This document shows, in pieces, positions 45,336 to 58,090 of a DNA stretch of 64,000 nt (the first letter of the stretch is position 1; the number at the start of each line of letters is the position of its first letter). The stretch is taken from assembly GCA_036426205.1 (NCBI GenBank), contig WSYH01001182.1:62001-126000 (forward strand), read 5' to 3'. The translations under genes were made by a program, and so were the position numbers. The notes beneath the pieces were generated by a model, which had not been told where the DNA came from, made no database searches, and saw only the letters and a program-made list of their open reading frames with translations. The DNA comes from Ascaphus truei (Eukaryota; Chordata; Amphibia; Anura; Ascaphidae).

Positions 45336-47431
45336 TATCAATGTGTATCCCGAATGTTAAGTGGGAGTCAAACCATATGGATGGTGTTAGCGTTGGTTCT
45401 AATCTGGAGCTCAGTCGCTAGAAGCTTTAAAAATTTAGTCTTGGTCCCAAATACCATTGTTACAGTCAAAAAACAGTTTGTTGTGGGAAATCCAGTTTTT
45501 GGGTCTCAAAAAGTCAGACTGAAGTATGTGTTGAAGGTCAGAGAGGCTATGGCTGTGTGCATATAGGATTGTGTCATCTGCATACATGTGTATTGAGGCT
45601 TCCTTACAAGTTGTGGGAAGATCATTGATGAACACTGAGAATAGGGGCTCCAGAACAGAGCCTTGCGGGACACCACAGGTGATATCCAGGGGGTTGGAGT
45701 TAGAGCCTGAGATGGACACATGTTGGGATCTACCTGATAGGTAGGACTGAAACCATTTTAAAGCATGCTTCCCTATTCCAGAGCTCTGGAGTTATTTAAG
45801 CAGGATAGCATGATCAACAGTATCAAAAGCCTTTGCAAAATCTAGGAATACTGCACCAGTGAGTTGTCCCTGTTCCATTCCACACTGGATTTCATTGCAA
45901 ACTTTTAGCAGGGTAGTTACGGTGGAGTGTTTGGGGCGAAAGCCAGATTGGAATTGGCTAGGGAAATTTGTCTTGGTATAGTAATCGCTTAATTGGGAGT
46001 GGACACATTTTTCCATGACTTTGGATAGAATTGGGAGAAGTGAGATTGGCCTGTAGTTTGAGACAGTGTTTTTGTCCCCACTTTTGAAGATTGGGACAAC
46101 TCTGGCAGTTTTCCAGGTCTTAGGGATATGGCCTGCACATAGGATAGAGTTGACTATGGAAGCAATTGGTTTGGCAATGGCTGGGGCACCAAGTCGTAGG
46201 AACCTAGATTGTAGTAAGTCAGGTCCACATTGGCTGCTTAGTTTTAATTTGAGGAGCGCTTGTGTAATCTCCTGTTCGGATACTGGGCCAAATTGAAAGT
46301 TGTGGGCAGTGTTGGGAGGGGGTGGGGCTATGTGGGTACTCCCAGGATGAGTTTCAGGTTTGTGGGTTGGGCTGCGTTTCGCTAATAAGTTAGTGGCACA
46401 CCCCACAAAGTAATCATTGAATGCATTTGCCATGTCAATGGGGTTTGTCAGAGTAATATCCCCTTAGTGATATTACTTGGTTGTTGATGGTTAGAAGGCT
46501 GGAATATATTGTTTATAACCTTCCAGAAGTTATCTGGGTTTGATGTATTCTGGTGGAGATTGTCACAGTAATATTCTGCTTTTGCGTGCCTTGTTTGCCT
46601 TGTGCACATGTTCCACAGGTATCTGTAGTGATTGAGATCCTTGGTAGTGCCAGTTATTTTGTAGCTTTTCCACAAGGTATCCCTGAACTGGTAGAGTGCT
46701 ATAAGGTCAGGTGTAACCCATGGAAGGAGGGCCCGTACCCTTTTTTTGTGTAGTGGAGCATGGGTATCGCAGAGTTTTAAGAATTCGGATTGGAAATAGT
46801 CGAGCGCAGAATCAGGGTCGGGAATTAAATCGATTCTGTGCAATGGGCAGTTGGTAAGGTCATCCAGAAACTGTTGTGGGTTAAAGTTTCTAAATGTTCT
46901 AGTGAGGAGAACTTTAGGGCTCGAATGGGGCGGTTTAATTTTCCTTACACAGTACACTATTGCATGTTCACTGAAAATATCAGGAAGGATGCCAGAGGAT
47001 TGGATTCTGCTGGGGTTTGAGGAGAGAATCCAGACTAGCAAGGAATGGTTATGCGATTTCAGGTTTATCCGTGTGGGTTGGGAAATGAGTTGCGATAGGT
47101 TAAGTGACTTGAGTTGTATCTGGATTTTTGTAGTTTTTAGGGTCAAGCCAATTGAAGTTGAAATCCCCAAGAACTAGCAGCTCACTCTTCTCATTCAGAG
47201 AGGAAATGGAGCCAAGAAACTGGTGATATCAGTCAGGGATTGTAGAGGGGCTTTAGGGGGGCGGTAGATGCCAGCAAGCAAGATGGGCTTAGAAAAGGGG
47301 AGGCAGATTTTGCCAACTAGAAATTTCAAAAGAGGGTGGGATGGGGGGCAATTTAATAGTGTAAATGGTAAGGTGTCTGCAATATGAAATAAAATCCCCC
47401 TCCTCTCTTTGACCTTATCTCCTAGAAATGG
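45336..47431 (-). pseudogene. L2-like LINE, endonuclease C-terminus and reverse transcriptase
   Basis: Read downward from 47,431: endonuclease motifs KPILLAGIYRPPKAP (near 47,270) and LGDFN-like sequence (near 47,170), then a linker with RHAKAEYYCDNLHQNT. RT blocks follow: SSQCGPDLLQSRFLR, TARVVPIFKSGDKNTVSNYRP, ISLLPILSKVMEKCVHSQL, FPSQFQSGFRPKHSTVTTLL, GAVFLDFAKAFDTVDHAIL, CGVPQGSVLEPLFSVFINDL and MYADDTILYA (about 45,560). The YADD site is intact; frameshifts lie near 45,790, 46,440 and 47,170. Confidence 0.88.
47418..47431 (+). repeat. Target-site duplication of the retroposon, left copy
   Basis: TCTCCTAGAAATGG here is repeated at 60,312-60,325. Joining the L2-like LINE across the two copies restores its endonuclease reading order, so everything between is a later insertion. 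Confidence 0.8.
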
Positions 47432-47569
47432 GATTCACAAAGGAGAGTGGAGCACTACTACAAAAAAACGATTGCTAGAGAGCGGGTCCCAAAAACCTTT
47501 TACTTTTTGGGACCCGCTCTCTAGCAATCGTTTTTTTGTAGTAGTGCTCCAACTCTCCTTTGTGAATCC
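47431..47569. repeat. Large hairpin palindrome at the retroposon edge
   Basis: GGATTCACAAAGGAGAG..GCACTACTAC..AAACGATTGCTAGAGAGC on the left is mirrored by its complement on the right, around an AACCTTTTACTT centre near 47,500. Arms are about 65 bp and nearly perfect. It lies directly at the left border of the insertion. Confidence 0.92.
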
Positions 47570-48180
47570 TGTTGACTTCTATGGAGTACCGGCAGCACAC
47601 ACCTACGAAGATCAAATCCCTTGAGGACCATCCTACAAACAAGTGAGTTATATTACTCAGTCTATACCGCAACATTCCTATTCAATGTATTTGGCTGGAC
47701 ACTAGCAGGTGTGAGTACTCACCATTCAAGAGGTGGTACTCTTCCAGTTTATTGATATCTAGTGGAATAGGAATATATAGGTGGTCACCCTTATATATGG
47801 GATACTTCGAGGATACAATTTATGGCATTTATGTCTCAATTAACCTGACAACCTTTGGGGTCTATGTTTTTTTTTTTTTTGTAAATATTTTTCCTTTATT
47901 GGTGTCATACAGCGGGTTGGTACATGTTACAGAAACTGGCTAAGAGGCCAACTTGTATATACGGCGCAGTACATGTACATTACATGGGAGAGGTAAGTGA
48001 CACACAATAATCCCTTTTCCTTTTTTCAGTGATGAAAAGGAGGGGGGGGAGACGAAGGAAGGGTGGATAGTTGGGAACGACTTTGGGAAGAGAGAGGGGA
48101 AGGACGGGGGGAGGGGGGGTGGGGGTAGGGAAGGATTTTGAGGGTCATCGGTCGGGGGGGGAGGGGTGTTGCAGTAAGGT

Positions 48181-51100
48181 TTATGTGGGGGATGGTAGAC
48201 CTGGCCAAGGTTCCCAGACTGAATAAAATTGTGGGGTTTTTTGTTTCAGCATTGCCGTCAGTTTCTCCATATTCATGATTCCGTCTATCCTAGAGATCAC
48301 TGTCCTTCTGGAGGGGGCTTTAATTTTCTTCCACGCCGCCGCAACACAGCATCTCGCAGCCGTCAATATTGCCGCTGTGAGTCTGGCAGTAGGGGCAGGG
48401 AGGTCGTCAATTGGTTTTCCCAGCACGTAGGTCAGCGGGTCTAGGGGTATTACTATATCCAGGGTCTCGGTCAGGAGGCCCTGAATCCGGGACCAGAATC
48501 TTTGGATCTCCGGGCATGTCCACCAAATATGGGGCATGTCCCCCCTTTGACAACAACATCTCCAGCATTCGTCGACGTGACTCGGGTAGATTTGGCTCAG
48601 TTACTCGGGGGTCACGGTACCAGTGGGAATAATATTTTATAGATGTTTTCTTTTGTGACGGAACAAATTGATGTTTGGTGGCTGCCCTCCCAGAATCCTC
48701 CCAGTCCTCAAGGTCAAGTTGGTATTTAGGTTTCGTTCCATTTCTGCATATACAGGTGATTGGGGGGGGGCTGGGATGCCTCGAGCGTTTTATATATCTC
48801 CGATATGAGGCCCTTTTGGTATTCGCCTTTGAGGCAGAGGGTTCGAATCTGGAGCGCGGCGGGAACCTTAGGGTAGGGGACTGGGTTCTAAGGAAGTGTC
48901 GAAACCTGTAAGTATTGGAATATGGGTAAATGGGGGACGAAATTTAGCTCTTAGTTCCGGGGAGGGGCATGGCCTCGTCTCTTCCAGCAAATCCGCAACC
49001 ACTCTGATGTTTAAGCCTGAAATTGGCTGAATTGGGTTCGGGGCACCGGGTGGGAAGTCGGGTTCCCAATAAGGGGTCAATTTAAAGGGGGTTGAAGCTA
49101 GCGTTTCCTTGGTTTTAAATGTCGACACTGCATCTCATAGCCCCGAGGTAAGTCTCAATGATTCTGTGTGGGAGGGGGAGCGATCGTCCCGGCACCCCTC
49201 TCTACTGCGCCCCTCCCGGTACCCCTAGGGCCGTATCTTCTGTTCTGTTTACCTTATCCCCCATTGGTGGGACACACAATAGGGTTGGGAGGGTGTTGGG
49301 GGACGGGGTGGTTGTGTCTCTATCTCCAGCCAGCAATTGGAGGTGGGGGGCTGTTCAATACTACCGCGCCCTCAATTGGGGCTGATTGGTAGTATCGGAG
49401 TATGTCGGTGCCCCCAGGCCCCACTTCGTCCTCGAGGCCAAGAGTACTGACCGTGAGACCCTGGCTCTCCCGTTGTTGCCAAATAAACCTTAGGATATGG
49501 GCTGGATATTCCTCAGTTCTGTAGTGGTACAGGGACGGGGAGGGTCTGAAGAAAAGAAATAGAGTAAAGGTGTAGGGGATAGGTATTCATTTTGGTGGAT
49601 ACTATTTCCGAACCAGGAGATCTGGTGGGTTAGCCAGGTCTCTAGATCTTTTAAGATTTGGCGGAAGAGGGGGGGGGTAGGTTAATTTGGTATAATGAGT
49701 TATATGAGCTCGCTATTTTAATTCCAAGGTACTTGATATGGGAACTATTCCATTTGTATTTAAATTCTTTGGGTAGGGCTGACCAAACGGTCGGGGTTCG
49801 GTAGGGAGATGCTGAGCGCCTCCGACTTGTCGTATTGACTTTATAGTCTGACAGTTGGCCAAATTCGTTGAGGGGACTTTTTCTAGGTTAGGGGGGGGTG
49901 AGGGGGGTCTACATGGTGTGAGGATATGTTCATCGGCGAACAGGGATTTTGGTATCCGTCTCCGATTGGGGATACCTTTAATAGTGGGTTCAGTTCTAAA
50001 TTCGGGCGGCCAGGGGCTATGGATAGGGCGAAGAGTAAAGGGGAGAGGGGGCAGCCTTGTCTACTGCCGTTTTGTATTTTTATGGGTTGGAGCGGCCTCC
50101 CGGAGGAGTTTTTAGGGCTGTTGGGTTAGTATAGAGGGCCGGAGCCAGCAAGAAATGGTCGGAGAAGCAGAATTGGTCATAGTTTGGTCGAGGTAGGGAC
50201 CATCGATGGCGGTCAAAGGCTTACTCCGCGTCGAGGCTTAGTATCAGGGCCTGGGATGTTTGAGGTGCACGTGGTCTATAATATCAATAATTTTGCGGTG
50301 TTGTCAGAGGCCTGTCTTCTGACACAAATCCCACCTGGTCTATATGAATTAGCCTTGGGAGAATAGGATTCAGCGTTGCGAGAATTTTTTGAGAAAGCTT
50401 GAGGTCGGAGTGAGTTTAGCAGGGATATTGGGGGTGGTAGCTGCCGCATTGAAGGGGGTCTTGCCCTCTTATGTATAATAGCCAGATGGGTGCTGACATG
50501 TGGGTCTGGGGATCTGTGATCCTGCATGAAGGAGTTTCATTTCTAGGAGATGAGGGGGACAGGGGGCCTACAAATTTTTATAATAAACCGTGGTGGTAAA
50601 TCATCCGGTCAGGTGTTTTAGCTATTTTAAGTGAGGATATTGCTTCTTTTTTAGTTCTTTGAGTTATTTTCATTTAAGAACTCGGAGTTCTTCTTGGTGA
50701 GGGATGGGAGGTTGCATTTGGTTAGGTAGTCGGAGGTATTTTTGCGTTATCCTTTGGGTGGCCAGTTGGGTGAAGGTTGTAGAGATCCGGTTAGAACTCT
50801 GCAAACTCCTTGCAGATACTTTCTCATTATAAGAGATTAGACGCTTTTAGTCCGATCTTGGTGATTGGGTCTTGCTTCTATGCATCTTAATTGGAGGCCA
50901 GAAGTTTGTCCGCTTTGTGCCCTATCGTATAAAACCGCTGTTGGTCCATTTCAGGGCTCTCTATACCTCGTCAAGTTGAAGCATTTTAGGTCGGATCTCG
51001 CTTTCTCGAGTGCTCTGAACACCTTTTTCGATAGGGATAGTTGTGTGAGCGCTCAATGCAAGAATTTTATCAGTAAGTTCTTTCTGGGATTTCTGTTTAA

Positions 51101-52020
51101 GTTTTTTCTTGTAGGAGGCTATTGTATGAGTTCCCCTCTGATTGGTGGCTTTGTGGGCCTTCCATAGAGTTGCTGATGAAGGTACTGAGCCTTGTTTATT
51201 TGGAAAAAGGTGAGCAGTTTTTGCTAATTGTTTTGACTATTGTGGGTTGAGAGCGAGGAGTCGTTAAGTTTCCAATTATATGTTAATACTTGACGAAAGG
51301 CGAGCAAGAGAGAGGGTGAGTGCGGATAGGGGCATGGTCGGACCACGTTTTGGGTATATTCGGAGTGGGAGATGCCTGGAGAACATTATTGGTGCCTAGA
51401 AAATAGTCGATCCTGCGAGTAAAGATGATGGGGGGTTGAGTTTGAGTAGAAGGACAGTAGTCTCGCTGACCCGCGTGCTGGGCCCGCCAGATGTCTCGTC
51501 GAGGTACTCTTGAGGATATCTTGGAATTTTGGGACTTTTGTCTGTAGTGATGGAGGAAGTTATGGGGCAAGTAGAGTAGTTTGGCCTGATTGTCATGGTC
51601 TGGACTAAGTACCATATTTATGTCTCCGGACAAGAGAGAGAAGGGGAGGGAGAGGTCGAGTGGCGCGAGAGTGCTAAGGAGGTTCTGTAGGAATTGAGTT
51701 TGGTTGGCGTGGGCTAAAATATTAAGGATAGCTATGGGGGAGCCTGAGAGCGTGCCTTGGAGTATATATATCGTCCCTCGCGGATCTTTGTTATCAGCGT
51801 CGGGGCAAATGGTATATGTTTTTAATCAGGGATGGCCACCCCTCTTCTTGCTGGGGGAAGGAGAGGAAGCAAAAAACGCTGGGGGTACTGTGTGTTTAAA
51901 TGGTTTGGTGGGTCTGTGTTGTATAATGGGTTTCTTGAATGCAAATATATCACCTTTAGTTTTTTTAAATTCTTGGAGGGCTAATTTGCATTTGCGGACC
52001 GAGTTAAGGCCTTGACATTA
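48181..52020 (-). pseudogene. L1-type ORF2 (endonuclease, reverse transcriptase), many frameshifts
   Basis: Near 52,015-51,900: VRKCKLALQEFKKTKGDIFAF, the start of the endonuclease. 51,283-51,640: LSGDINMVL and RIDYFLGTNN then WSDHAPI, its later motifs. RT traces at 50,520-49,900 include QVGFV/RQASDNTAK-like sequence, a shifted GCPLSPLLFAL block and FADE where FADD is expected. The C-terminal cysteine-rich segment (MPHIWWTCPEIQRFWSRIQG, 48,470-48,537) and AARCCVAAAWKK are clear. The frame changes about every 100-300 bp. Non-functional as written. Confidence 0.8.
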
Positions 52021-52039
52021 AAGGAAATAATTTTGATCT

Positions 52040-55000
52040 ACAGCCTTAGTGGGGGGGGGGGGTCTTGGGGATAAGCCCCTGTCCTGAATTATTCCCATGT
52101 CAGGGTTGATTTGAGCGTCAGGGGTGCATATGCGGGGGTAAGTTTTTGGTTTTCCGCGGGGGTGGGGGTGCTGGGGGAGGGACGACGGGGGGAGGATGGG
52201 GTGGGGGGGGGGAGAGAGGGGGGGGGAGGAAACAAGGGACAAGAAAGAGAGGGGGCTGTCCTGGAGCCCGAAAAAAGGTTTCCTCTGACATTATATGCCA
52301 AGGGGGCTGGGGGCAAAAAAAGAGGGGGAGGAGGAGGAGGGGGGAAGGGGGAGAGGAGGGGGATGGGCTGGGGGCGGGAGGAGGAGGGGGGGGAGGAGGG
52401 GGGCGGCAGGAGGGGGGGCGGAGGAGCTGGACGGAGGAGGGGGGGGAGGTTGAGAAGGAACGGGGGGAGGGGATGGGGGTGTAGGACGGAGGGGGGACGA
52501 GGATGGGGTGGGGGAGGGGGGAGGAGGGGGCGAGAGACGGGGAGAGGGGGGAGGGTGGAGAGGGTAGGGGTAGGTAGGTAGGAGGGAGCGGGGGGGAGGA
52601 TGGAGGGAGGGGGGAGGGGGGGTGAAGGAGGAGGGGGGGGGGGAGGGGGGTGGAGGGGAGGAGGGGGGGGCGGGAAGAGGGGGGTGGTCTGTGTTTATAA
52701 TTTGCACTGGCAGGGCCAGCGTTGCTCTTTAGTGGGGTACGTTCTGTAGGTTGATTCACAACATAACCTTTGGATTGTACCTGAATGCAGTCAGCAAAGG
52801 TGGTTATACAGGAAATTTAGGTTTTGGAGGGGGGGGGGAGAGGGGGGGGGAGGGGGAAAGGGAGATGGTAAAGGTTTGGGGGGGAGCTGATGGGAGGGGT
52901 CGTCGTCCGGAGAGGAGGGGGGCCTGGGTGGTGTGCGGGGGTTGGAGCATTGGTGGTGCGGGGGATGGGGAGTTGGTTAGGGAGGGCGGAGGAGGGGGGA
53001 GGCGGGTGAGGTGGGGGGTGCGGGGGGGGAGGCCGGGGAGGGACGGTGGGCTAGGGCGGAGCGAGGCGGGGGGGGGGGGCGGAGAGGGGAGGGGGGGTAG
53101 AGGGCGGGACAGGGTAGGGGAGGGCGTGGGGAGGCCGAGGGTGAGAGGAGGAGGCGGGGAGGAGGGGGAGCAGGGTCTAATGGCCAGGGGAGGGGAGGGG
53201 TGAATGAGGTGGGGAGGGGAGAGCGGAGGGGGCAGGAGGGGGGGCAGGGGGGGTGGGAGCGGGGTTTGGGGTAGAGGGCAGGGACAAAAGGGGGTGGGCC
53301 GGGGGGGGGGAAGTGGAGAGGAAGGGTTTGTGGGAGGGGGAGGGGGGGGACGGGAGGGGGGGGGGAGATATATCGGCTACAATACGTTGGCAGTGGTTTA
53401 AACATCTACTCTCGGGGCGGGGAGTTCCATTCCCAGGGCCGAGGTGGTCACTCTTATAAATTGCTGTTTGGATTGGCATTTTATACATTGGATATGTAGC
53501 AATACGGTTGGTGTGACATAAGACATTTTCCTATAGGGGGGGGAGGGGGGGAGGGGAGGGGGGCATGTGTGGGGAGGGGCGGGGGGGGAGGGAGCATAAT
53601 TATCGTGACCGTGACATTTATTTAAACAGTGCTCTGGGGGGGATTTCTCATTCCTAGGACCTAGGAATCCTGGCATTATGTCTTTTTAGTCTAGTCAATC
53701 AGTAGTTGAAAGTAGTTGATCATACATTGGCCATCTATCTATGACAGACTGGATAACATAGGAAGATGGTTAAGCATAAATACAGGTCTCTCTTGGGGGA
53801 GGGGGGGGCGGCAGGTGGAGGGGGGAGGGCTGAGAGCTGCGGTGCGGGGAGGGAGGGGCGGGAGAGAGGGTCCCACTTGGCGGGGGGGGTTATCTAACAT
53901 AATTATTTTGTTGATAGTGAGGGGGGGTGGGGGGGGGGACTGACGGAGAGGAGGGGGGGAGGAGAGGGAAGAGGAGGCTGGGAGGGGGGGCACTATTGTG
54001 TATAAATTTTCAGCATTTGGGGATTATCACTAGCGGCGGGCTGAGGTTTGTGCCGGGGTGTTGTTTGGAGGTGATGGTGAATCTTGATGATATAGGATGT
54101 GTCAAATTGCTGTGATGTGAAGATGTGTTGTCTGGTGCAATCAAGCGGTCTGTTAAGGGGGGGGGGAGGGGGGGAAGTATACGGGGCCGGAGCAGGGGAG
54201 TGAAGGGGGGGAATTGGAAAGGGGGAGAAAAGGTGCGTTAAGGGGGGGGAAAGTAAAGGTGTGTTAGGGGGGTAACGGGGGGGGGAGGTGGGGAGGAGGC
54301 GGGGGGGGGGCGAGCGGGGAGAGCTAGAGGGAGGAATGGGGGGTAACGGGGGCGTCGGGGAAGGCGAGTGTATGGGGGTGGGGAGTGGTGGGGGGGATAG
54401 GGTGGGGGGGGGAGGGGGGGTAGGGTGGAGGGCGAGGGGGGGGGGCGTGGGAAGTGGAGGGAGTGGTTGGCGGGGGGTTGGAGGGGGAAGGAGGGGGGGT
54501 GAGGGGGAGGGGGGGGAGGTGGGAGGGGGGAGGTGGAGGTGGGAAAAGCGGGGGTGGGCGGGGGTGCGTGGGGCTGTAGGCGGGGGGCAGGGGAAGGTAA
54601 GCGGTAGGGGGGGGGAGGGGGGGGGAGGGGGTGCGGCGGGGGGGGGATGGGAGGGAGGACGGGGGGAGGTGTTTAAAAGGGGTGGGTGAGGGGGCGCGTG
54701 TCGGGGGGGGGGGGGGAGGGAGCGGGGGGGGGGGTGGGGCGGAGCAACGGGGAAGGGTGGGGGAAGGGGGTGGGGGGGGGGGGAGGGGAGGGCGGGGGGG
54801 GGGGGGGGGGAAGGCGTGGGTGGGAGGGGGGGGCGGGGGGGGGCGGGGGGGGGGAGGGGGGGGGGGGGTTGGAAGGGGTAGTGGGGTGGATGGGGGGGTG
54901 GGGGTGACGGGGGTCGGGGGGGGGGATCGTGGGGCTAGGAGACGAGGTGTGGGTGGGCTGAAGGATGGTCCGAGCGGGTGGGGGGCGAGGCGGGGGGCGG

Positions 55001-58000
55001 GTGGGCTGGGGTGGGACGGGGGTGGCGCGGGGGGGGGTAGGAGGGGGGGGGGGGAGGGAGGGGGGGGAGGAGGAAATAGGGCGGGGGGGGGGAGGGGGGT
55101 TGGGGGGGTGAGAGGGGGGGGGGGGGTGGGGGGCTAAGGGATAGGGCAGAGGGGGGGTGGAAGAGTTGAGGGGGAGCGGCGTGGTCGGGGAAAGCCAGGG
55201 GCCACGAGTCTCCGCAGGGGCAGGGAACGCGGGCGGGTCTGGGGGGGGGGGTTGGTGCGGGGCAGGGGGGAACAGGGGAGAAGGGAGGGAGGTGGGTGTG
55301 GAGGGGCGGTGAGGGGGGGGGGGGAGAATATGCGCGGGCTGTCCAGTGCGCGGGAGGTTTGCTAGTCGGAGGGGGGCAACGAGCCGGGGTTGGATGCGCG
55401 CCCCGTGGGAGGTGGGGCGGGTGGAAGGAGGGGGTGGGTGTGGGGGCGGGGTGCGCCAGGGGGGAACGTGTGGAGAGAAAAGGCTACAACAGGGACGAGA
55501 GGGGGAAAAGGGGAATGGGGGAGCGGGGGCAGAGGCGGGGGTGGGCGCGCGGCGTACAGGCTAGGGAGGCGGTTAGCGGCGGGTTGCGGGCTGGCCGGGG
55601 AAGCGAGTGACCTGGCGGCTTTTCGCCAACACGGGGGAAGGAGGGGGATGGGGGAAAGACCGGAGGGGGGAGGAAGGGGGGGGGTGGAGGTAGCGGGGGG
55701 TTCGTCAGGGAGGGTGGGGGTGCGGGGGGCGGAGGTAGGTCGGGGGGGGTGGGGGGGGGGGTAGCGGGGGGGGGGCAAGGAGGGGATGCAAAGGCCAGAG
55801 AGGAGGCCCATCCTGCCGCCCGAGTCTGAAAACAGACGCTGGTGGGACGGGGGGGCAGAAGGGGCGACGCGTTCGGCAGGCGGATGGTGGTGAGTGCCAG
55901 CAGGCGGGGGGGCGGCGAGGGGGGCGCACGGGGGGTAGGCGCGGGTGGCGGGGGGGGGGGGAGGTGAGGCGGGGGTAGGAGGGAAGGGAGGAGGGGGGTG
56001 GAGGAGGGGGGGGGGGGGAAGGCGAGGGGGGGAGTGAGCGAGGTGGGGGGGTGGACACGGAGTGGATGGGGGGTGCGGGGGGGGGAAAAGGGGGGGAGAG
56101 GGGGGGAGGGGGGCGTAGGAGGGGGGACGGGGGGCGGGATGGGGGGGGGGAGGTTGGGCGGGGGGGGGGTTAGGGGGAGCAAGAGGGGGGGGGGGCCGGG
56201 GTCGCGGGCCCTCGCAGGGGTTACCCACCGCTCTAAATGGTGGCTGCGCAGAGGAGTCGGTGGGGCGTGTCGTATCGTTGTTTTTTGATGCCTTTCGCTA
56301 TGGCCGAGGGTTGTTTTCGCGTTCCGGTTATGTTTACCTGAAGCAGTTGGGGTGAACGGGGGGGTGTACGGTGGGGGGAGGGTGGGGGTGGGTTGGGGAG
56401 GGAGGGGAGGAGAGGGGGGGGGGTGGAAGGGGTGGGGGGGGGGGAGGGGGAGCCGGGGGGGGCGCGGGAAGGGAAAAAGGGGGGTAGGGTGAGAAAGGGC
56501 GGGATATGGGGAGGGGGGGGATGAGGGGGGGGGGAAAGGGCGGGTGGGGATGCGGAGAGGGGGGTGCAATGCGGGCGAAAGGAAGGAGAGGGAGGTGGAG
56601 AAGGTGGACAGGGGGGGGGGGGGGGGCGGGGGGGTGGGGGAGGAGGGAGGGGGGTAGGGTGGGAACGCGGGGGGCACCGAGGGAGGGGGTGGACGGGGGC
56701 CAAGAGGGGGGGTGGGGGAGGCGATGCGCAGGGGTGGGGGGGGGGGGGAGCCACGAGGGAGGGGGGAAGGGCCACAGACCCGGGGGTCGCAAAGCAAAAA
56801 ATGGGTGTTACGGGGGCGAAGCTTGTGGGCAGCCGAATAAGGCGCCTCGAAAGGGCGTGCTACCGTGGCTTGACGGGGTGGGGGCGGGGAGGCGGCCAGA
56901 CGGGCGGGGGGGGAGGGGGGCGGGAGGAGTGGGCGGAAGGGCAGGCACGGAAGGGGGTGGGCGGAAGGGGGGGGGGGGGGACGGGCTTGGGGGAGGGGGA
57001 AAGAGGGGGGGAGAGAAGAGGAGATGGGCGGAGGTACCTCATGGGGGGTCGGGAGGTGGGGGGAATCGGGGGAAGGAGTAGGGATACGGGGGAGAGGGGT
57101 GTGGTGCGGGCGGGGGAAGGGCAAGTAGGGGAGTGAGGGGGAGTTAGGGTTGGGGGGAGGGGAGGGTGGAGGGAGGGAAGGGAGAGCGGCGTGGTAGGGG
57201 GGGGCCGGGGGAGTATTAGGGTGGGTGAGTGGAGTTGGAAACAAGGGGGAAGGGGGGGGACAACGGGGGGATTGGGCTGCCCTGCTGCGGGGGGTGGGCG
57301 CCGAGTAGGCCTGCTAAATCCTCATGCATGGGGCAGATCAAGGGGACCGGGGGGGGGGGGGCGAGGGAAAGCTGCAAGTGGGGTGTGGGAGATGAGTGGG
57401 GAAAGCGCGCGGTTTGAAGGATGGAAGAGGGGGGGCGGGGGAGGGGGGGCAGAGAGCGGGAGGGAGGGGTGGGTGGGGTGGGGGTGGAGGGGTGCTGAGG
57501 GTCGAGGGGGGCGGGGAGGAGACGGGGGGGAGGGTGCGGTCGGCGGGGTGGGGGGTGGGGTGGGGGAGGAGGGGTCAGGGGCAGAGGGGGGGGAGGCGGG
57601 GGGGGGGGTTAGGGAGAGGGTCGGGGGGGGGGGGGGGGGAACGTGAAGGGCGGAGGGGGGGGACGAGGAGGGGGGGGGGGGAGGAGAGCGGAGGGGGGTG
57701 GTGTGAGTGGGGTTGTGGGGTGAGGGGAAGGGGGGGGGGGGGGGGAGGTGAAGGAGAGGGGGGGCTGAGGAAGGGGGGGTGGGGTGTCGTGGCGGAGGGG
57801 GAGGGTGGGAGGGAGGGGGGAGGGGCGAGGGGAGGGGAGAAGAGGGCGATGGGGGGGGCCGGGGGCCAGAGGGGGGGACGTGGGGGCGGGGGTGAGGGGG
57901 AGGGGGGGGCGGGGGGGCTGCGGGGGAGGTGAGGGGAGGTGGGGTGGCGTACGTTGCGGTGGGGCGGGGGGAGGAGGGGCGGGCCGGGGGCGCGGGAAGG

Positions 58001-58090
58001 GGGGGCATGCTGGGTTGGGGGCCTGTCTGGGAACGGGAGAAGGGGAGGGGTGGCGCGGGTGGGCGGGAGTGGGGGGGGGATGGGCCGTTT
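52040..58090 (+). repeat. G-rich low-complexity tract, about 6 kb, between L1 ORF1 and ORF2
   Basis: Long runs of G broken by A, T or single C, with no stable repeat unit. Non-G-rich islands lie at about 52,690-52,830, 53,370-53,540, 53,600-53,790, 53,990-54,150, 55,560-55,640, 55,780-55,910, 56,190-56,350, 56,765-56,880 and 57,270-57,350. Very long Gly/Arg-rich (plus) and Pro-rich (minus, up to 586 codons) open frames exist only because G/C-rich sequence lacks stop codons. On the L1 sense strand the tract is C-rich. It can form G-quadruplexes on the antisense strand. An assembly or sequencing artefact is a serious alternative. Confidence 0.8.

Noticed and set aside
48830..48862. GGTTCGAATC, resembling the B box of a tRNA gene
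   Set aside because: No A box at the right distance and no cloverleaf; it lies within L1 ORF2 sequence.
55484..57244. A 586-codon proline-rich minus-strand open frame and many glycine/arginine-rich plus-strand frames between 52 and 58 kb
   Set aside because: They result from near-pure G/C sequence that cannot form stop codons; no domain, no stable codon pattern, frames overlap on both strands.
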